NCBI GenBank assembly: GCA_938024995.1
Contig: CALJDU010000043.1
Coordinates: 40,833 to 104,832 of the forward strand
DNA: 64,000 nucleotides
Source: an uncultured bacterium
GTDB lineage: Bacteria > Myxococcota_A > Polyangia > Polyangiales > Houyiibacteriaceae
Direction of reading: 5' to 3'
Shown here in pieces: positions 1-8,992 of this stretch. A program made the translations under genes and the position numbers. The notes below the pieces were generated by a model. That model searched no databases and was not told the origin of the DNA. It saw only the letters and a list, made by a program, of their open reading frames with translations. Each line of letters starts with the position of its first letter. The first letter of the stretch is position 1.

Positions 1-1460
1 AAGCTCCACCGAAGCGTCCCGCCGACGCTGCCACGCGCGAGATCCACCGAAGGCACGAACGCCAAGTCCCGCGCGTCGCCGATCTCCGCGCTGGAGTCGG
101 GCGTAGGGTCTCTTAAGAAGTAGATGATCGACATGATCCCGAGCACCCCCGCGATCCCAAACGCGATGTCCGCGCCGATGTAGAGGACCTTCCCGCGGAG
201 GATGCGCGGGTCTTCGTCGGTGAGCTGCCCAGCGGCGCGCTCCGCAGAAAGATCATCCGCGAGGCTTCTCCCCAACAACCCCGCGACCGTGCCGCCACCG
301 GCAAACAACACCGCGGTGATCAAAGCACCCCACGCTGCGCCACGAGAAGGCGTCTCCCGAAGCGTGACGGCGATGGGCAACGCCTGACCGCGCGGGATCT
401 CGATGGCTTCCTCGTAGACCTTCAAACCGTCGGCTTCGACCCGGAGCTGATGGACGCCCGCGGTGAGCGCGCCCTCATACGGAATGGTTCCAACGCGCTC
501 CTCGTCAACGAAGACCTCCGCGCCGCGTGGTGTTCCGGTCACGCGAAGGACGCCTTCGCGGGTGCGCTCCAGCGCCACGCTCAACTCCACCTCGGCGCCC
601 GCGGCGACCTCGACATCGCGCTCGATCGCTTGAAAGCCAGGTCGCTCGATCCACACATGGTGGGCGCCAGCCGAGACCGGGTTCTGAAACGGCGTCGACC
701 CCAGTTCGCCTTGCGCGCGATCGTCGATGAACACACGCGCGCCAGGCGGGTCACTGACAACGCGAAGCAGACCGAGAAAGTCACCCTGCCCCATGCCGAC
801 GATCATCATGTAGATCTGGCCGGGAGAGACATTGAGCGGACGTGTCACCGCTTCGTAGTCTGCGTGTTGGATCTCGACCTGGTACTGGCCCGCGTTCAGC
901 GCCATCGTAAACGGAGCCGGCCCGCTCCCGAGCTCGCGACCGGCGCGCCGGACCGTCACGATCGCGCCCACCGGGGTCGTCTCGACCGACACCAGCGATT
1001 TCATCGACTGCTCCTCAGCGGCCGCCATCGGCTCCTCGCGCACCTCTACCTCAACACCCGCGGGAGGCGGCGGCGGGGTGCCACCGAGATTGATAATCCG
1101 CTGACGAACATCTGCCGAGTCCGCCGCGCGAGGCTCCGCGTCGAGGTAGCGGATATACTCGCGGATCGCGGCCGGACCATCTCCTGCGCGCTCAAACGCG
1201 ACCCCGGCGTTGAACAAGAACGCGCTAAAAGCGCGCACCGCGTAAGCCGAAAGAAACGCCTCCGCGGCCGCCGGATAGTCGCCGGCGATGTAGTACGCCT
1301 GCCCCTGCTCCATCGCGATGCGCGCGCGGTCGAGCAACGCGCGCTCGCTCGGCGCGGCGGTGTCCTCCCCAGTCGTAGGGAGGTCCTGTGCCGCCAGCGG
1401 CGTACAAAGCCAAAGCGTCGCCGCCAAGAGAATCCGAGAGACGAGCTGAACGCGTGCCAT
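1..1460 (-). CDS. PEGA-domain membrane-anchored protein, C-terminus cut by window edge
   Basis: The frame is open from an ATG at 1460 to the window edge (at least 486 codons), so the C-terminus is missing. A signal peptide ends near residue 24 (LAAQ). Residues 35-110 look like a TPR-style helical repeat. Three PEGA-type beta repeats follow at about 155-212, 230-290 and 305-360, with the usual PxGAxVxV/DxxxxGxTP pattern. Two hydrophobic segments lie at about 377-395 and 424-448. PEGA repeats are surface or periplasmic modules common in myxobacterial envelope proteins; their ligand is usually unknown. A role in the envelope is inference; no enzymatic motif is visible. The upstream side is the 1.5-2.1 kb repeat region. 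Confidence 0.85.
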   Translation of the reverse strand, partial: MARVQLVSRILLAATLWLCTPLAAQDLPTTGEDTAAPSERALLDRARIAMEQGQAYYIAGDYPAAAEAFLSAYAVRAFSAFLFNAGVAFERAGDGPAAIREYIRYLDAEPRAADSADVRQRIINLGGTPPPPPAGVEVEVREEPMAAAEEQSMKSLVSVETTPVGAIVTVRRAGRELGSGPAPFTMALNAGQYQVEIQHADYEAVTRPLNVSPGQIYMMIVGMGQGDFLGLLRVVSDPPGARVFIDDRAQGELGSTPFQNPVSAGAHHVWIERPGFQAIERDVEVAAGAEVELSVALERTREGVLRVTGTPRGAEVFVDEERVGTIPYEGALTAGVHQLRVEADGLKVYEEAIEIPRGQALPIAVTLRETPSRGAAWGALITAVLFAGGGTVAGLLGRSLADDLSAERAAGQLTDEDPRILRGKVLYIGADIAFGIAGVLGIMSIIYFLRDPTPDSSAEIGDARDLAFVPSVDLARGSVGGTLRWS

Positions 1461-2160
1461 TCGGGGTGAGCGTATCGAAAACCACCCATGTGGTCACGAT
1501 CATGCGGAGCACCGGCAATCAAATCGCGCCATGCCGCGCCTTTGGGCGTCGGAGTCCCCCAACACAAGCCGCCCGTTCCCACTCGCACGGCAGAACCAAG
1601 AACGACCAAGCCAACTCGATCGCAAACGAACACCCACGTCCAAAGGCGAACACAAACGGACCGCGCGACCCTCTCCCAACAAAGCAGCGCGTGAAGCACT
1701 CGAGCGGAGAACCCTCGTCGAACGCGGAGGATGGGCGGGTGGGGTCAGAAGCTTCCTCGCGAAGCGTGCGCAACGCGACGGAAGCTGGCGCGCCCCATCT
1801 GCCATCCGCAGCATGCGCTCACAAACGAACACCCGAGCCAACTCGATCGCAAACGAACACCCACGTCCAAAAGCGAACATAAACGGAACGCGCTCCCCAA
1901 GAAACAAAAGCAGCGCGTGAACCATTCAAGCGGCGAACTCTCCTTGAACGCGGAGGATGGGCGGGTGGGGTCAGAAGAACGCTGAAGAGAAACTCACGCG
2001 GCGCGCTCGCGTTCTGGCGCGCCCCATCTGCCATCCGCAGCATGAGCAGAACCAAGAACGAACACGGCTCCCGCTCACGAACGAACACCCTCGTCCAAAA
2101 GCAAACACGAACGAAGACGCGATCACGAACGAACGATCACGAAGAACGAGCGGCGACCCT
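1461..2160. other. Long intergenic region with no convincing gene
   Basis: About 700 bp between the start of the PEGA gene and the end of the desulfhydrase-like gene. Open frames here are short, overlap one another on both strands and encode biased Arg/Ser/Thr/Asn strings caused by the underlying repeat. No start with a ribosome-binding site was found. The content is the imperfect ~228-bp duplication listed separately. Confidence 0.7.
1600..2115. repeat. Imperfect ~228-bp tandem intergenic repeat
   Basis: Several blocks recur with a constant offset. One block beginning ccaactcgatcgcaaacg is at 1611-1660 and 1838-1887, with a weaker third copy near 2075-2114. One containing ggaggatgggcgggtgggg is at 1721-1751 and 1947-1977. 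One containing gcgccccatctgccatccg is at 1785-1815 and 2014-2044. Offsets are 226-229 bp, so this is a degenerate tandem duplication with a partial third unit. No coding function is apparent. Confidence 0.8.
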
Positions 2161-3171
2161 CTATCGCATCCAGCGCGGGATGGAGGGGGCCATCCGCAGA
2201 AGCGGCTTCATGTCGGCAGAGCTGAGCGTTTGAAGAAACATCGCCGGCGCGCGACGCGCGAGCAGCGCCGCGAAGGCCTTGCTCGTATACGTCGGATCCA
2301 GCTGAAGCCCTTGCTCCGCCGCCGCGGCGAGCGCCGCCTCGCTTGCGCGCGTACGATGACCGTACCCGTTTCCATATTGCGAACCGTCGATCTCGATCAG
2401 GTTCAGCGCGTCACGCTCCACCCGCGGGAACGTCCGCGAACCGCGCTGCAGCACCTCGAGTGAACCGCGCACGAGCCGCTTCACGATCGCCATGTTGGCC
2501 GCGACGCGTGGGGTCGCGCGGATCCCGATCACCCGCGTCGTCAAGCCCGCCGCCGCCAGCCCCACCGCGAGCCCCGCGACCGTCGCGCCCGAACCGATCG
2601 CCAGATAGATCGCCGACGGCTCTTCGCATTCGCCCGCGTTGATCTGATCGGCAAGCTCGAGGCCCGCCGACACGTAGCCGAGCGTCCCGATCGACGTCGA
2701 CCCACCGTGACCAAAGAAGTAGCCCGGGCGCCCTCTCAACCGGAGCCGCGCCTGCGTCGCCGCGACGACCGCCGGAACCAGCAACGGGGTGCGCGCGAAG
2801 TGCAGCACCGCGCCCACCGCGAGGTCCGCGCGCGCGTTTTCGATCACGTGGGCGTTGAGCGGCTGCGGGACCATCACGCCGTGGACTTCGAAACCCGCGC
2901 GCCCTCCGTGCACCGCGGTCGCCAAGACATGGTGCGACCCGTAGGCGCCGGTCGTGACCACGCTCCGCTTCCCAAAGTGCCGCGCTTGCCCGAGCAGGTA
3001 CTCCAGTTTGCGGACCTTGTTGCCGCCGTAGATCGGCGACGTCAGATCGTCGCGCTTCACCGTGACCGTCACGCCGTCGAACGTAAAGTGCTCGACCGGC
3101 GTCACCCGGTCGACCAGCTGGATCCGCGGGAGCTCGAGACCGAAGCGCGCGAACGCGTCGACTCCGCTCAC
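2161..3171 (-). CDS. PLP-dependent D-cysteine desulfhydrase / ACC-deaminase family enzyme
   Basis: 336 residues, close to the usual length of the fold-type II PLP enzymes DcyD/AcdS. The pattern YGGNKVRKLEYLL at residues 48-60 carries the expected Schiff-base lysine (K52) with its Asn neighbour. A glycine-rich phosphate-binding stretch (AIGSGATVAGLAVG) lies in the C-terminal half. Family members cleave D-cysteine to pyruvate, sulfide and ammonia, or open 1-aminocyclopropane-1-carboxylate; the specificity cannot be read here. The start is a GTG at 3171 in a 4-nt GTGA overlap with the mscS-like gene upstream, which makes this the last gene of the cation operon. An amino-acid enzyme in that operon is unexpected. 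Confidence 0.88.
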   Translation of the reverse strand: MSGVDAFARFGLELPRIQLVDRVTPVEHFTFDGVTVTVKRDDLTSPIYGGNKVRKLEYLLGQARHFGKRSVVTTGAYGSHHVLATAVHGGRAGFEVHGVMVPQPLNAHVIENARADLAVGAVLHFARTPLLVPAVVAATQARLRLRGRPGYFFGHGGSTSIGTLGYVSAGLELADQINAGECEEPSAIYLAIGSGATVAGLAVGLAAAGLTTRVIGIRATPRVAANMAIVKRLVRGSLEVLQRGSRTFPRVERDALNLIEIDGSQYGNGYGHRTRASEAALAAAAEQGLQLDPTYTSKAFAALLARRAPAMFLQTLSSADMKPLLRMAPSIPRWMR

Positions 3172-4490
3172 GCCTCTCCGTTCGCGACATCACGGGTCGC
3201 TGGCGGCTCAGCGACCGCGATCCGGGCGAGCGCGAGATCCCGCTTCGCGAGCTTGATCATCTCCATCGCTCGCTCGTGCAGCTCGCCCTCGAAGCGCGGA
3301 CCAAAGCCCACGTCGAGCAGCTCCGCGCGAACGTTCCAGAAGACCGGATCGTCTGGGTCCTGGAGCACGTCCACCGACCCCGATGGAGCGACCCACGGAG
3401 ACGCGAGCGTCGCGTCGCGAAGCATCTCGCGGATCCCCAGCCACGTCGCGCTCTCCCGAACCTCCTCCCGATCATCTTCTTCGATGCGCAGGCGGACCTC
3501 GATCTCGCGCTTACCTTTCCGGCCGGTCACGACCGGTGCCTGCAAAATCTCATGGTTCGGGACCGCGACGCGGTGACCGCGGCTATCACGGATCCAGGTC
3601 GCGCGAGGGCCTACGCGCTCTACCGTGCCGACGAAGTCCGCGCCCGAAACCCAGGTCCCTGGGAGCACGCGACGCTCCACGGTGATGACGAGCCACGCGA
3701 GGACGTCGCGGATGAGGTACCAAGAAGAGAACCCGATCGCGACGGCAGCGGCGACCAACATCCAGGTCAACGCCGGCGCCATCGACCGCGGCAAGACCCG
3801 AGCGACGAACGCGATCGCGAACATCACCGCGAGCACGCGCATCGCCACGTGAGCGTACGTCAGGAGCGACGGAATCACGCCGCGCTCAGGCAGCCGATCG
3901 CGCGCCATCCGCGTCACCGCGCTGAGCGCCATCACCAAGAAGAGCAAGAGCAGCGGGTTCCACGGCGAGCCGTGACCTGGGAGCCCGGGGAGGAACTCGC
4001 CCACCCCATCCACCGTGCTGTCGATCCGCTCGCCAAGATCCGGTACGGGGAGCTCGGCCGGGAGCTCGGTCGGGAGCCCCGACTGCGCGCGAAGGGTCGG
4101 CGAGACCTCCTGGGGCGCCGCTTCCTGCACCACGACGATCGCGTCCGCCGGCAGCGAATCGGGATCGATGATCAACGGCTCATCGGGGACCGCTTCTGCT
4201 TGTTGCGTCTCGACGACGATCGGCGCCGCGACCTCCGGCGTAGGCGGCGCGAGCAGCTCGTTCGGGAGCTCGGCGCTCACCTCGCCAAACTCCGGGTCGA
4301 GATCGTCGGCGTACTCGTTGACGGCGGTCTCGTCCGTGATCGCGACGTCGTCGAGGATCTCTTCAACCTCGTCGGGCGCGAGCAAATCCTCGACGACCTC
4401 GAAGGGCTCGGCGTCCTGCGCATTCGCAGCGACCGTAAAGAGCGTCACCACAAACAGCGCGCTCAGGAGAATCGTTGCGCGCGCGCTCAT
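3168..4490 (-). CDS. MscS-family mechanosensitive channel
   Basis: About 440 residues. I prefer the ATG at 4490, which forms an ATGA overlap with the preceding gene and has GAGG 7 nt upstream, over the in-frame TTG two codons earlier. A signal peptide (to about residue 26, ANAQ) precedes an acidic, Pro-rich periplasmic region to about 165. Three membrane segments follow at roughly 178-200, 210-235 and 240-265. The MscS beta domain then has the recognisable stretch GTVERVGPRATWIRDSRG and the following VPNHEI. The C-terminal cytoplasmic part ends near 440. MscS channels release solutes on hypo-osmotic shock, which suits its place beside K+ uptake genes. Confidence 0.85.
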   Translation of the reverse strand: MSARATILLSALFVVTLFTVAANAQDAEPFEVVEDLLAPDEVEEILDDVAITDETAVNEYADDLDPEFGEVSAELPNELLAPPTPEVAAPIVVETQQAEAVPDEPLIIDPDSLPADAIVVVQEAAPQEVSPTLRAQSGLPTELPAELPVPDLGERIDSTVDGVGEFLPGLPGHGSPWNPLLLLFLVMALSAVTRMARDRLPERGVIPSLLTYAHVAMRVLAVMFAIAFVARVLPRSMAPALTWMLVAAAVAIGFSSWYLIRDVLAWLVITVERRVLPGTWVSGADFVGTVERVGPRATWIRDSRGHRVAVPNHEILQAPVVTGRKGKREIEVRLRIEEDDREEVRESATWLGIREMLRDATLASPWVAPSGSVDVLQDPDDPVFWNVRAELLDVGFGPRFEGELHERAMEMIKLAKRDLALARIAVAEPPATRDVANGEA

Positions 4491-7400
4491 AGCCAACCTC
4501 GCTCGCGGATCATCCGCCCAATACCACCGCGGAGGTGCACCGGGATCGTGTAGACGCCCTCGTCGTGACGAAGGAGCCCGAGGTGCGCGAGACGCGCGAG
4601 GTCGGCCCGCGCGACGGTCTCGTTGACGCGGAAGAGGCTCGCGTAGGTCGGGTGATCGATCCAGCCCTGCCGCGCCACGACGAAGAGCTGAAGGGCGAAC
4701 TCTTCAGGGAGACGCGCGAGCGCGCGATGCGACTTCCCATGGACGCTCCCGACGTGAACGAGCTCTTCTCGTTCGATCCGTCGAATCGACGCGAGCCACA
4801 ACCGCAACGCGTCGCGCACCAAGCCACCTGTGGCCGCGTGAAGCTCGTCGAAGTACTGGTCGAGCGGGCGCCGGATCCGCTCCGCGCTCTTCACCAAGGC
4901 GCCCTCGATCCTTGACGCTGGCGCGTCCGCGCCGAAGACGAAGCCGTAACCGCTGAGGCGGTGCCGATCCATCACCGCTTCGCGCAGCTCGTCGACGTTG
5001 AGCGGGGCCAAGCGAACGTGCTCAGGGAACGCGGCCCGGAGCGGCGCGACGTTGGCCGCGTAAGCGAAGAAGACGTCGCTCGCGTGCATCAGCCAGGCGC
5101 GCTTGCCGTCGTCATCGAGGACCGCGCGAACGAAGCGACGAAGCGGCGCGAAGCCCCCCGGGCTCGCCGACGTGAGGAAGTGAAGCCCGCTGACAACGAC
5201 GAGCTGCGCGTCCTTGATGTTCGCGACCTCCTCCTCGACCTCGGCGACGCTGAGCGGTCGGTCGAAGGTCATGCGCCGCACTTGCTTGAACCGCGCGCCG
5301 CGAACGACCGCGCTCGCCACCGCGGCTTTTCCGACGCCGTCGGTTCCGATAATCGCGACCGAGCGCAGGCGACCATCTGGGGTTCGCGCCAAGGTCTTCC
5401 GCGCACGCTCAATCACGGCCTCTCGACCGCGAAGCACATCACCCGCTTCCATGCTGTCCGCGGAGAAGAGCCGACGATAGACCACTGGGAGCTTCGCGGA
5501 AGGGACCGGAACATCGAAGTTCTCAGGGACGAGCTCGCCGCCTTGCTCGTTGACCTCGGGGAGGCCCAAGAAGCGCTGAAGGCGGTCGAGGCGCTCTTCT
5601 CCGACCACCGACGAGAGCACCGCGCCGAGCTCACCGGCGAGGTCACGAAGGACGCTCGGGATGGACTCAGCGCGCGCCAAGAGGCGACGACGAGAAGCGC
5701 TTCGGCGAAGCTCCTCGAGACGCGCGCGCGAGATGTCGCCGTCGACGAGCTGACCACGTAACTGCTCGAGGTCACCGACCACCGCGTCACGGATCGAGGT
5801 CCCGAGCTCCTGAGGCCACTCGGCCGACTCGCTGACGAGCGCGGTGACCATCGCACGGCTTCGCTCCAGCTGACCCGCGACCATCTCACGGAGCACCTCA
5901 CGCGTCTCGTCCGGGATCACGTCGTCCTCCATGAGGTCGACCTCGCTCGTGACGAGCTCCACGTTGAACGCGATCAAGCGCTCGAGCTCCCGGAGCGTGT
6001 TCGCGAGCGGCAAGACCTTCTCGGACATCGCGCGGGTCTGCTCAAAGAGGCGCGGCGCCACCCGCGTCTCGATATGCTCAGTGACGATGGTCCGGAAGGG
6101 AACCTCGATCTGCTGGATGGCGTCGGGCAAGCGAAGCTCTCCGCGCGAGAGGCGACCCGCGAGAACATCGTACTGCGCCGTAAGCGAGCTGGACGCGCGG
6201 GAGAGCGCGTCAATCAACGGCGCGAGCTTGTCGTCCTCGACCAGCTCTTGATGCAGGTCGAGAACAACCCGGCCGGCGTCACCGGCGGTCTTCTCGGTGA
6301 CCTCCGTGATCTGGCGAAGCGCGAGCGCGAGTTCATCGCCGCGATCGGCTTGGTCGACCTCTGACTCGATCTGCGCGAGCGCTTCACCGAGCGCTTCGTC
6401 CACCCGCTTCGCTTGATCGGCGGCGCGCCGCTGGACCTCGCGCTCGAGGCGCGTGACGTGCTCCTCCAGCGCGTCCTTGATGTGCGCCTCGAGCCCGACC
6501 AGCTCGAGCTCCATCGCGAGGAGGCTGTAGCCCGCGGCGCCGTTCTTGCGGAGCGACGCGAGGTTCTCCGTGAGGCGATCGATCGCGCGGATGCGCTCGT
6601 CGAAGACCTTGCTGCTGCGGCGAGAACGCGCGGGCAGATCCAGCGTGCTGATGATCGGAAGCTCCGCTTTCATGTCGCGGACACCCGAGCCGATGATGCG
6701 CGCCGTTCGCGCCAACCCGTCCCGCTCAATCTCGCGAACCTCAGACTCCGCGAAGCGCAGCTCGTGGTCGACGTCTTTCCGGATCTCGTCGAGGCGCGCG
6801 GAGAGCGGGAGCTCTACCTGCTCTTCCTCGGGCAGCGTCGCGTTGCTCGCGATGTTGCGCGCGATCTCGTGCGCGAGCTCGTCGTAGCCACGGACGATCC
6901 CGTCGAACATGCTCCGGGTGCGCGAGGCGAGGTGACCGTCCGCTTGGACGAAGAGCGCCGCGAGACCTTCCAGGCGAGCCGGCACCTGGCCGCTGATGTG
7001 GAAGCGGCCGAGCCCGCGAAAGTCGATCTCGCGGTCGGGCAGATCGCCGCCGAAGAGCCGTCGCGTGCTGCGGCGAACGCGGAGCCAATCCCGGCGAACG
7101 CTCAAACCGAAGCGCTCGTCCTCCGGATGAATGAAGGAGCGCGGATCGTACGGCGCGTTGAGCTGCTCGGGCATCGTAGCGACCACGTCATCGAGCGCCT
7201 CGACCACTTCGTCGGGCGACCACGCGCGCTGCGCGATCCGTGCAGAGCGCCCCAAGACCAAACCGCGCCAGTGCTCCGCGAGCTCGGCTTGCTCTGCGTG
7301 AAGCATGACCGCGAGGGCCTCCGCGTCGCCCGTCCGGGCTTGCACCGTGAGGCGGCGATGGTGACGCAAGAACTGACGACGGAGGTCGCGAACGTAGGAC

Positions 7401-8992
7401 TGCGCGTCCTCTCGGAAGTCGGCGAGCGGTCCGGCGGCCACTTGGTTCACGATGCGCTGAAGGTCGCGTTCCAGATCGCGCACACGTCGCGCGACGGGAG
7501 CGGGCATCCCAGAGAGCGGAGGTCCAAAGGCTTGCACCGCGTCGACCGCGTCCGGCCATGGCGAGAGCTCCTCCTCGACGACCTCGCCGTCCTCTTCGTC
7601 GTGCTCGTGTTCCTGGTGCTCGTCGTCGTGGCCGATCTCGCCGGCCCAGCCGAGACCCACCTTGAGCATCACGGGGCCGAGGAGCTCGTTGAGCGCGACG
7701 CCACCGATGAGCAGCGTCTCGAGCTGTCGGCCCACGTCGCCAAACTTGGCGCCGACCACCGCGGCGAGCGTGATCGCGACGCCGGCCTGCGACACGAAAC
7801 CCAACCACCCATGCTTCTTCGTGTTCGGATCGGCCGCGCCGATCGTGGCGCCGAAGTAGACGCCGACCCAGATCGCCACGATGCGCACGAGCACCAGCGC
7901 GACCGCGTACTGCCAAACCTGCGCCACCGTATCGAGGTGGAGCTTGGCACCCGCGAGCGTAAAGAAGACGACGTAGACCGGCAGGCTAAGACGCTCGACA
8001 GAGTGAATGAGCGTGTCGCCTTCCCGGCTGAAATTGCTGACCGTGAACCCCGCCGCGAGGAAGAGGAGCACCGGATCGAGGTGGAGCGCGGTCGCGGAGT
8101 AGCTCGCGGTGTAAACGACGCCGACGATGAAGAGGAGCAGCTCTTTGCCGACGAAGCGAAGGTAAAGCGCCATCGCCCCGCCGAGGGCCACGCCGGCCAC
8201 GATCGATCCACCGATGTGGGTCGCGAGATACGAGCCCAGGCTGCCCTCGATCGCCGCGATCCCGAGCTTCTCGCCTGCGAGCACCGAGAAGATCGCGAAG
8301 CAGATCACGACCACGACGTCCTTCAGCACGACGGTCGAGAGCACCGTGCGTGACATCGGACCGCTCGCGCCGGTCCCGTTGATGACCGCGATGGTGGCCG
8401 CAGGAGAGGTCGCGAACGCGATCGACGCGATGCAGAGCCCAAGCGGGATCGCCGCGGCGCCTGCTTCTTCGAGCCCGGGCATCGTCAACGACGGGACCGC
8501 GCCACAGATCAGCCACACCAACCCGGTGATCGCCGCGAGGACCGTGACCAGCTGCACAAAGAGGATCCCGAGGATCGCGCGCAGACCACGGCGCAAGCTC
8601 TCGAGCTTCAGCTCGCCGCCGGCGGTGATCGCGATCAGCGCGACGGCCAAGGTGTCGAGCAAGCTTAGCTGCCCGATCACGCTCTCGTTGAGGATGCCTT
8701 CATCAAAGGGTGCGGGCGCGCCGCTGCCGACCATGTGCGCGACCGACGGTCCGAAAACCAGGCCCGCGATCAAGTAGCCGGTGATGTGCGGCAGCTTGAT
8801 CACGTCGACGAGCGAGCCGATCGTGTAGCTCGCCAAGATCACGAACCCGAGCGCCAGCATCGCGGTCGGATCGACGATGTGATGAATCGCGTTCCCGTGG
8901 AAGAGAACGACGAGCCCCGTCAGCACCGCCACGATCGTGATCTGGCTGAGCGTTTGTCCGCCCGCCCGGGCGCCGTGTCCGTGACCGCTCAT
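4487..8992 (-). CDS. CPA2/Kef-type cation:proton antiporter fused to long coiled coil and AAA-like/winged-helix domain
   Basis: 1,501 residues, more than twice the size of a normal Kef-type antiporter. Residues ~15-450 form the hydrophobic exchanger core with many membrane segments. A His/Asp/Glu-rich linker follows at ~455-470. Residues ~480-1130 are charged and helical (coiled coil). A P-loop (AIIGTDGVGKAAVA, Lys 1222) begins a nucleotide-binding module with a possible Walker B strand (AQLVVVSGLHF). The module continues into a sensor-like helix (ATGGLVRDALRLW) and a C-terminal winged-helix-like tail. The N-terminus contains GHGHG. The gene abuts trkH with no gap and overlaps the MscS gene by 4 nt. 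Probable role: K+ or Na+/H+ exchange gated by a cytoplasmic ATPase-like sensor (inference). Confidence 0.85.
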   Translation of the reverse strand: MSGHGHGARAGGQTLSQITIVAVLTGLVVLFHGNAIHHIVDPTAMLALGFVILASYTIGSLVDVIKLPHITGYLIAGLVFGPSVAHMVGSGAPAPFDEGILNESVIGQLSLLDTLAVALIAITAGGELKLESLRRGLRAILGILFVQLVTVLAAITGLVWLICGAVPSLTMPGLEEAGAAAIPLGLCIASIAFATSPAATIAVINGTGASGPMSRTVLSTVVLKDVVVVICFAIFSVLAGEKLGIAAIEGSLGSYLATHIGGSIVAGVALGGAMALYLRFVGKELLLFIVGVVYTASYSATALHLDPVLLFLAAGFTVSNFSREGDTLIHSVERLSLPVYVVFFTLAGAKLHLDTVAQVWQYAVALVLVRIVAIWVGVYFGATIGAADPNTKKHGWLGFVSQAGVAITLAAVVGAKFGDVGRQLETLLIGGVALNELLGPVMLKVGLGWAGEIGHDDEHQEHEHDEEDGEVVEEELSPWPDAVDAVQAFGPPLSGMPAPVARRVRDLERDLQRIVNQVAAGPLADFREDAQSYVRDLRRQFLRHHRRLTVQARTGDAEALAVMLHAEQAELAEHWRGLVLGRSARIAQRAWSPDEVVEALDDVVATMPEQLNAPYDPRSFIHPEDERFGLSVRRDWLRVRRSTRRLFGGDLPDREIDFRGLGRFHISGQVPARLEGLAALFVQADGHLASRTRSMFDGIVRGYDELAHEIARNIASNATLPEEEQVELPLSARLDEIRKDVDHELRFAESEVREIERDGLARTARIIGSGVRDMKAELPIISTLDLPARSRRSSKVFDERIRAIDRLTENLASLRKNGAAGYSLLAMELELVGLEAHIKDALEEHVTRLEREVQRRAADQAKRVDEALGEALAQIESEVDQADRGDELALALRQITEVTEKTAGDAGRVVLDLHQELVEDDKLAPLIDALSRASSSLTAQYDVLAGRLSRGELRLPDAIQQIEVPFRTIVTEHIETRVAPRLFEQTRAMSEKVLPLANTLRELERLIAFNVELVTSEVDLMEDDVIPDETREVLREMVAGQLERSRAMVTALVSESAEWPQELGTSIRDAVVGDLEQLRGQLVDGDISRARLEELRRSASRRRLLARAESIPSVLRDLAGELGAVLSSVVGEERLDRLQRFLGLPEVNEQGGELVPENFDVPVPSAKLPVVYRRLFSADSMEAGDVLRGREAVIERARKTLARTPDGRLRSVAIIGTDGVGKAAVASAVVRGARFKQVRRMTFDRPLSVAEVEEEVANIKDAQLVVVSGLHFLTSASPGGFAPLRRFVRAVLDDDGKRAWLMHASDVFFAYAANVAPLRAAFPEHVRLAPLNVDELREAVMDRHRLSGYGFVFGADAPASRIEGALVKSAERIRRPLDQYFDELHAATGGLVRDALRLWLASIRRIEREELVHVGSVHGKSHRALARLPEEFALQLFVVARQGWIDHPTYASLFRVNETVARADLARLAHLGLLRHDEGVYTIPVHLRGGIGRMIRERGWL

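Noticed and set aside
450..1469. Long plus-strand ORF of 339 codons
   Set aside because: Antisense to the PEGA gene; its reading is Arg/His-rich as expected for a shadow of GC-rich coding DNA, and the minus strand carries clear PEGA motifs.
6413..8353. Plus-strand 646-codon ORF
   Set aside because: Antisense shadow of the antiporter fusion; no start signal or domain.
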